Shown here one piece after another: positions 41,485 to 45,979 of a stretch of 45,979 nt of DNA. The stretch comes from Saprospiraceae bacterium (GTDB lineage: Bacteria; Bacteroidota; Bacteroidia; Chitinophagales; Saprospiraceae): contig JAIPBL010000050.1 in assembly GCA_021739645.1 (NCBI GenBank), positions 1 through 45,979 of the forward strand, in the 5' to 3' direction. Made by a program: the position numbers and the translations under genes. Positions within the stretch are counted from its first letter, which is position 1. The number at the start of each line of letters is the position of its first letter. Under the pieces are notes generated by a model, which was not told the origin of the DNA, did not search any database, and worked only from the letters and a program-made list of their open reading frames with translations.

Positions 41485-42633
41485 AAAAATCCCCAACTTC
41501 TTCAACACCACATCCACCTCGCCCGGGGTGTTCACGTTCATCAGCACATCGGGGTTCGGCGCATCAATCACATGAACGGGGGAGTTAATCAGCACCTTGC
41601 GGGGGCAGGAGTAGCCCTGCGCCAAAAACTGCAACAGCACTGAGTAGCTCTTAGGCTCCCAGATGGCCACCAGCGGTTCCGGGAAGCCACTCTCTGGGCT
41701 TCGGTAGGTCGTAGCAATCGCAGACGTATCTCGGTTATTCACCAAAAATTGCAACGCTGCTTCATCAAGTAGGGGCAGGTCGCAGGCCACTACGAGCCAG
41801 GCACTGTTTGGTGCTTGCCGAAAGGCCGATAGGATAGCGCCCATCGGGCCGAGGCCAAGAAAAGTATCGGACAGTACATCGTGGGTGTATGCCAATTCCC
41901 CAGCCTGTTCGGGGCGGCAGGAGAGCTGTGTTTTTATGCAAAATTTGCTCACCAAATCAATCATCACATCCCGCTGCGGTTTGTCGTGGTACTGCAAGAC
42001 GCTCTTGTCTGTCCCCATCCGGCGGCTCTTTCCGCCTACAAGTACAAGGCCGTTCAGCGGGGGAAGAGCGTCATGCAGTTTTTTTTCAAAAAAGGATTTA
42101 ATCGCTTGGAAGTCAGTGGCTTGAAGAACGGGTATTTTTTTAAAGCCCTTCAAGTTCTCTTTCAAAAAAACAAACGGTTGTACCGTGGGGTCGGTGAGCA
42201 AAATCAATTGTACATCGGTCAAGCGGTCGAGCTTGCGATGCAAGGAATCCTCTTTTTTTTGGTCAATAAACACCACTTGTTTTTGGGCGGTGAAATGGTT
42301 GCCGTTCACCAGTACGAGGTCCATTTCGTTGAACATCGGGCGAAACTGCCACTGCGTCGGCTTGCCCATGAAGTCGAGGCGGTTGTACTCAATTTTATCG
42401 GTGAACTCCAGTCTTGCGCCGTGCCCCAACTGCAAACTGCGAACTGCCGAGCTGCCAACTTCTTGATGGTCAGCATCCACGTAGCCGATTTTATATTTTG
42501 GTGAAAAAGCTGCCGTCAACTGGCTTGCCAACTGCTTAATTTCGCCACAGTTGGTGCCGAGGATGGCCCACTCGTTCCGCCCAAAATGCCCCAGCGAGGG
42601 CCTCGCAATATCTTCGTGTTTTTTGTGCTTCAT
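41479..42633 (-). CDS. MobA-like molybdenum cofactor guanylyltransferase with an extra N-terminal domain
   Basis: The 384-residue protein starts at the ATG at 42633 (MKHKKHEDIARPSLGHFG). The longer frame would overlap moaC and adds unrelated residues. Residues about 195-384 form the MobA nucleotidyltransferase domain, with LVLVGGKSRRMGTDKSVLQY and VVACDLPLLDEAAL carrying the catalytic and metal-binding residues. The N-terminal 190 residues resemble a MobB-like fold, but its P-loop is degenerate (ILGTNCGEIKQL, no GKT). The expected role is GMP attachment to molybdopterin. The gene lies 20 bp downstream of moaC. Residues about 57-69 are encoded by a short-period repeat (42427-42462). Confidence 0.85.
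   Translation of the reverse strand: MKHKKHEDIARPSLGHFGRNEWAILGTNCGEIKQLASQLTAAFSPKYKIGYVDADHQEVGSSAVRSLQLGHGARLEFTDKIEYNRLDFMGKPTQWQFRPMFNEMDLVLVNGNHFTAQKQVVFIDQKKEDSLHRKLDRLTDVQLILLTDPTVQPFVFLKENLKGFKKIPVLQATDFQAIKSFFEKKLHDALPPLNGLVLVGGKSRRMGTDKSVLQYHDKPQRDVMIDLVSKFCIKTQLSCRPEQAGELAYTHDVLSDTFLGLGPMGAILSAFRQAPNSAWLVVACDLPLLDEAALQFLVNNRDTSAIATTYRSPESGFPEPLVAIWEPKSYSVLLQFLAQGYSCPRKVLINSPVHVIDAPNPDVLMNVNTPGEVDVVLKKLGIFE
42427..42462. repeat. Short-period repeat tract inside the mobA-like gene
   Basis: The tract is made of ACTGCAA/ACTGCGA/ACTGCCG/GCTGCCAACT units, of the same family as the intergenic elements at 814-840 and 27280-27359. It stays in frame and encodes EVGSSAVRSLQLG on the minus strand. 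The corresponding region of homologues has a similar length, so it appears to have replaced rather than only lengthened this loop. Confidence 0.6.
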
Positions 42634-42653
42634 TTCTCTTGTCACTTTTTCCT

Positions 42654-43145
42654 TTATACTTTTTCCTTTTCTCTTAAAAAATCCTTTTTCCCGCCCGTCT
42701 TCTCCAACAACATCGTATCCCGGATAACGATGTTGTGAGACATGGCCTTGCACATATCATAAATGGTGAGCGCCGCCACGGTTGCCCCGGTGAGGGCTTC
42801 CATTTCCACGCCCGTCTTGCCCGTCAGGCTGGCCATACACTCGATGACGACCTCACGCTGCTCATTGAGCGCAATGTTTACTTGGCAGTTTTCAAGCCCG
42901 AGTGGGTGGCAGAGCGGAATCAGCTCGCCCGTTCGCTTGGCAGCCATCACCCCAGCAATGATGGCAGTTTGGAACACAGGCCCTTTTTTCGTGTGGATAT
43001 CATCGTTGTTAAAGTGCTGCAAAATCACCTCATCCAGTACCACAATGCTACGAGCCTTGGCCGTGCGGCGGGTGACGGCTTTCTCTCCTACGTCCACCAT
43101 GGAGGGATTACCAGCAGCATCGAGATGGGTGAATTGTTTTGACAT
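42654..43145 (-). CDS. moaC: Cyclic pyranopterin monophosphate synthase
   Basis: The 163-residue protein starts MSKQFTHLDAAGNPSMVDVG and contains the MoaC hallmarks: PLCHPLGLENCQVNI (residues 77-91) and GKTGVEMEALTGATVAALTI (residues 109-128), followed by YDMCKAM with Asp130 and Lys133. It converts the MoaA product to cyclic pyranopterin monophosphate in molybdenum cofactor synthesis. Upstream in-frame codons extend the frame to 43199, but residues before MSKQF do not fit the family. A -7 promoter element lies at 43173-43180. The mobA-like gene follows, so the two probably form an operon; no other cofactor genes are in the window. Confidence 0.95.
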   Translation of the reverse strand: MSKQFTHLDAAGNPSMVDVGEKAVTRRTAKARSIVVLDEVILQHFNNDDIHTKKGPVFQTAIIAGVMAAKRTGELIPLCHPLGLENCQVNIALNEQREVVIECMASLTGKTGVEMEALTGATVAALTIYDMCKAMSHNIVIRDTMLLEKTGGKKDFLREKEKV

Positions 43146-43172
43146 AAATAAAGGCGGATTTTGGTCGCTGCG

Positions 43173-43180
43173 CAAAGTTA
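43173..43180 (-). promoter_or_regulatory. -7 promoter element of moaC
   Basis: CAAAGTTA is TAACTTTG on the minus strand, an exact TAnnTTTG match. It lies 28 bp upstream of the preferred moaC start, which supports that start over the longer frame. Confidence 0.5.
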
Positions 43181-43306
43181 GCGCATGTTTCGGGTGCATT
43201 TATGCCAAAAATCACCTGTTTCATAAGTATTTTACTTGACCGGTAGGGCATTTGAGCTTTGCTTTTGCCTATTTTTGCTGCTCAAAAAAGACATTCCACT
43301 GTAGAA

Positions 43307-43357
43307 GTTAGACTTTAGATAACTACCGCAAAAATTGTCTGTTGTCTAAAATCTATA
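43307..43357. repeat. Inverted short repeat upstream of purQ
   Basis: GTTAGACTTTAGATAAC (43307-43323) and GTTGTCTAAAATCTATA (43341-43357) are imperfect inverses (about 14 of 17 bases). The arms flank AT-rich sequence just before the purQ start, so they would form a hairpin in its leader. Confidence 0.6.
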
Positions 43358-43383
43358 CCCTAATGTCTCCGAAAAGCAGCAAG

Positions 43384-44085
43384 ATGAAATTTGGCGTAGT
43401 GATTTTTCCCGGCTCGAACTGTGACCACGACGTGCTCCACGTTTTGGGCAACGTGATGCAACAAGAGGTGGTGTCACTCTGGCACAAGGACAGCCAACTA
43501 CCGCCTGACCTTGACTGCGTGGTGCTGCCGGGTGGCTTTTCCTACGGTGACTATTTGCGCTGTGGGGCCATCGCCCGCTTTTCACCACTGATGGAATCGG
43601 TGATTGCATTTGCAGATGGCGGCGGATATGTTTTGGGTATCTGCAACGGTTTCCAGATACTCTGCGAGGCTGGTTTGTTGCCGGGCGTTCTGCTCCGCAA
43701 CGACCGCCAGAAGTTCATCTGCAAGAATATCTGGTTGCGCTCCATGACCCGCAACTCAGCCATCACCTCCCGCATAGACTCTCAATCGGTATTGAAAATT
43801 CCAATCGCCCATGCCGAGGGTCTTTACTACGCAGATGAAGCCACATTGGCCGAACTGGAAACCAATGACCAGATACTGTTCAAATACTGCACCCCATCTG
43901 GCGCCATCACACCAGAGGCCAACCCCAACGGGGCACTGCACAATATCGCTGGAATCTGCAACCGTAGTCGCAACGTGTTCGGTATGATGCCGCACCCAGA
44001 GCGGGCTTCGGAGGATGTGCTTGGCAATGCTGATGGGCGGGTGCTTTTCGACTCGCTGGTGCAGGCCATCGAGGTAGCAGTTTAA
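43384..44085 (+). CDS. purQ: Phosphoribosylformylglycinamidine synthase subunit I (glutaminase)
   Basis: The 233-residue protein starts [20 protein letters not shown], the typical PurQ opening, which is why the ATG at 43384 is chosen over in-frame codons 7 and 14 codons upstream. It is a class I glutamine amidotransferase with nucleophile Cys87 in [10 protein letters not shown] and the His204/Glu206 pair in MMPHPERA. It supplies ammonia to PurL for the fourth step of purine synthesis. TATTTTTG at 43270-43277 is a possible -7 element, and an inverted repeat lies in the leader. purS and purL are not in this window. Confidence 0.94.
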   Translation: MKFGVVIFPGSNCDHDVLHVLGNVMQQEVVSLWHKDSQLPPDLDCVVLPGGFSYGDYLRCGAIARFSPLMESVIAFADGGGYVLGICNGFQILCEAGLLPGVLLRNDRQKFICKNIWLRSMTRNSAITSRIDSQSVLKIPIAHAEGLYYADEATLAELETNDQILFKYCTPSGAITPEANPNGALHNIAGICNRSRNVFGMMPHPERASEDVLGNADGRVLFDSLVQAIEVAV

Positions 44086-44147
44086 GATTAAGTTGATAGT
44101 GCTGACACCAGCCCTATCAACCACTTAAATATTAGTTTTGAATAAAA

Positions 44148-44180
44148 TTTGTTGGAAAATCCAACTTTACCTTAATTTTG
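44148..44180 (+). promoter_or_regulatory. Bacteroidota-type promoter upstream of the coiled-coil protein gene
   Basis: TTTG at 44148-44151 is followed after 21 nt by TAATTTTG (44173-44180), matching the TAnnTTTG -7 element. The gene starts at 44323, leaving a leader of about 135 nt. Confidence 0.6.
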
Positions 44181-44322
44181 AAAAAAATTATAATCTGTTC
44201 AGTGCTTTTGGCCTGAACTTGGCTTAACGAACGAATCTACAATTTTACCGTTCAAAATGTTGAATACGAACGATTTACACTGACTGATTTTTTACTGACA
44301 ACAACTTAAACGCAACTGAAAC

Positions 44323-45879
44323 ATGAAGTCGAAACTTGTACTTTGGGGCAGCAACGCCCAGGACGAAAAATGCTTGATTGCCGTTTCACTGAGAGCAGCA
44401 GACAACAAAGTTGACATCTGGACTTTCCCAGAATCGGTGGCCACCGAGGACTTTTACCAGCAAATGATGAAGGAATGGCGCGACGGAGAAGGCATTGAAC
44501 TGCCCGATCCGAAAACCCACCTTGAACGCGACCTTTCCGTCACCGACAGTTTGCTGCCCGATGACCTGAAGGTGGAGCGCACCGATGTGGTGATGCGGGC
44601 GCAAACCGAATGGCAGTTTGTGATACTGTCCTCCAAGCTGCACGATGCCTACGAAGCCCAACTGAGCGAGCTGAAAGAAAGGGTAGGCAAGCTCGAAGCA
44701 TTTGACCAGTCAACCTGGGACAACCTCAAGGAGTTCTGGGACAAAGTACAAGAACAGGTGCGGGAGCGGAACCTCTTCCGTGACCATGCCGACCGCCTGC
44801 GGGCGCATACCAACGAACTTTTCGGGCAAATGAAAACCCTCCGCTCCAAATTGGACGAGGAGTTTGAAAAACTTTCAAAAGAAGCCTCCAACAAATTTTT
44901 TACTGCGCTGGGCGAGGTGGAACGCAAAATGGAAAGCGGCGCACGCGTACCAGCGTTGTTTGACGAGCTGAAAAAGCTGCAAAGCATGTTCCGGGAATCC
45001 AAAACATTGACCCGTGAGCACCGCAACAAGGTTTGGGAAAAACTCGACGGCACTTTCAAGGCCGTAAAGGAAAAGCGATTTGGTTCAAAGTCTGGCGATG
45101 GCGGCGGCGGCGGCGGTTCGATGCTGCAGGGCACTCAGCGCCGATACGATGGTTTGCTTTCGGCCATTGGTAAAATGGAGCAGTCCATCCGTCGTGACCG
45201 CAACGACCTCGACTACCAAAACCACAAAATCAATACTACCGAAGGTCAGTTGGAAGCACAACTCCGGCAGGCCAAGTTGAAAATGATAGAAGAGCGGATC
45301 AACTCAAAGGATGAGAAGCTCAACGAGATGAATGCCACCAAAATCGAACTGGAAAAGCGCCTTGCTTCCCTGAAGGAAAAAGAAGCTCGACGCGCAGCCC
45401 AGCAGGCTGTGAAGGAGAAAATTGTGGTGGAAATGAAGGCAGCAGCCGAAGCCCGTGAGGATGTGGCCGAAAAATTGGACAAAGCTGCTGAGAAAATCAG
45501 CACTGCCAAGCCAAAGGCTAAAGCCGCTCCGAAAGCCGAAGCACCAAAAAAGGAGGAATCCATTTTGGGAGCAGTGGGAACTATGATGGGCGAATCTTTC
45601 GAGGATGTCATTGACACCGTGAAGGCAGTGGCCTTGGTCATTGGCGATAAAATTGAAGATGCCATCGATGAGCTGAAGGAGGATATCGCAGAGGCCACAG
45701 CGCCTAAAGCGGAAGCAGAGGCGGAAGCCCCTGTTGCAGAAGCGCCAGCACCGGAGGCCGAGCCTATTGCTGAAACTCCTGTTGAAACAGTAGCGGTAGA
45801 AATACCCGAACCAGAAGCAGCTACCGAAGAAGCTCCTGCTGAAAAGGCAGCTCCTGCCAAATCTGGGGAAGAAGAATAA
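44323..45879 (+). CDS. Large coiled-coil protein of unknown function
   Basis: The 518-residue protein has no recognised catalytic domain. The N-terminal 120 residues form a small globular part (MKSKLVLWGSNAQDEKCLIA). Residues about 120-400 are mostly charged helices and coiled coil, including REHRNKVWEKLDGTFKAVKE, which resembles DUF349-type repeats. A Gly run (GDGGGGGGS, about residues 261-269) acts as a linker. The C-terminal 130 residues are Ala/Pro/Glu-rich and disordered-looking. No signal peptide is seen, so it is probably cytoplasmic. A good promoter and terminator mark it as a separate transcription unit. A structural or nucleoid-associated role is possible but unproven. Confidence 0.85.
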   Translation: MKSKLVLWGSNAQDEKCLIAVSLRAADNKVDIWTFPESVATEDFYQQMMKEWRDGEGIELPDPKTHLERDLSVTDSLLPDDLKVERTDVVMRAQTEWQFVILSSKLHDAYEAQLSELKERVGKLEAFDQSTWDNLKEFWDKVQEQVRERNLFRDHADRLRAHTNELFGQMKTLRSKLDEEFEKLSKEASNKFFTALGEVERKMESGARVPALFDELKKLQSMFRESKTLTREHRNKVWEKLDGTFKAVKEKRFGSKSGDGGGGGGSMLQGTQRRYDGLLSAIGKMEQSIRRDRNDLDYQNHKINTTEGQLEAQLRQAKLKMIEERINSKDEKLNEMNATKIELEKRLASLKEKEARRAAQQAVKEKIVVEMKAAAEAREDVAEKLDKAAEKISTAKPKAKAAPKAEAPKKEESILGAVGTMMGESFEDVIDTVKAVALVIGDKIEDAIDELKEDIAEATAPKAEAEAEAPVAEAPAPEAEPIAETPVETVAVEIPEPEAATEEAPAEKAAPAKSGEEE

Positions 45880-45904
45880 GCCAGTTCGGCTTTTTCCAAA
45901 ATAC

Positions 45905-45937
45905 AAAAGCCCTGTGCCAACCAGCACGGGGCTTTTT
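45905..45937 (+). terminator. Intrinsic terminator after the coiled-coil protein gene
   Basis: AAAAGCCCTGTGC pairs with GCACGGGGCTTTTT across a short loop, ending in a T-run. It lies 26 bp past the stop codon. The remaining bases to the window end show no gene start. Confidence 0.92.
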
Positions 45938-45979
45938 CGTTTGTGGTCGCCCAATTTATTGGGCAGACCGAACCGACTT

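Overview
The window reads as chromosomal DNA of a Bacteroidota bacterium, most likely from the Saprospiria (Haliscomenobacter/Lewinella-like), although this lineage call is an inference. Three things support it. There are secreted proteins with type IX secretion (T9SS) C-terminal sorting domains of both type A and type B, and PorP/SprF-family and OmpA/PD40 outer-membrane partners. Promoter elements fit the Bacteroidota TTTG / TAnnTTTG consensus, including one with exact 19-nt spacing at 21917-21947. Several housekeeping proteins have Bacteroidota-specific features, such as a DksA-like protein without zinc cysteines and a long LspA loop. No tRNA, rRNA, CRISPR array, complete insertion sequence or prophage was seen.

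Layout. 1-168 is the tail of an unrecognised basic protein, followed by about 670 bp without a convincing gene. 841-18798 (all minus strand) is a cell-surface/T9SS region: an OmpA-PD40 protein, a PorP/SprF protein, a 2395-residue HYR/Ig-like adhesin with a type B sorting domain, a beta-helix plus SprB-repeat protein, and a dockerin/cohesin-like protein with a pentanucleotide repeat in its signal peptide. 19122-21605 holds a divergent glucosaminidase and TPR protein. 22042-26376 holds a DksA-like regulator, lspA, an MlaE/MlaF-like lipid transporter pair, an SDR-family oxidoreductase and a 33-codon-scale membrane peptide. 26671-29842 holds two unrelated 3-methyladenine DNA glycosylases facing each other, and an ScfR/RamB-like regulator. 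29879-35384 runs pheT, a DUF433/PIN-like toxin-antitoxin-type pair, a coiled-coil protein, zapA, a structured RNA candidate and rny. 35484-39493 (minus) holds two tandem thioredoxin-fold paralogues, a TPR-like lipoprotein and a mevalonate kinase-like protein. 39664-45879 holds an oxidoreductase/small protein/ElaA operon, moaC with a MobA-like gene, purQ and a large coiled-coil protein.

The most unusual theme is structural rather than a single gene. Short-period repeats (about 7-11 bp units), often arranged as a tandem arm plus its inverted copy, sit at gene ends across the window. In several cases they abut or overlap stop codons, and similar tracts lie inside the reading frames of pheT, the mobA-like gene and possibly the mevalonate kinase gene. 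Other points to follow up are a 158-bp MITE-like element with a 7-bp direct repeat, a possible phase-variable signal peptide, and a 6S-like hairpin RNA candidate between zapA and rny.
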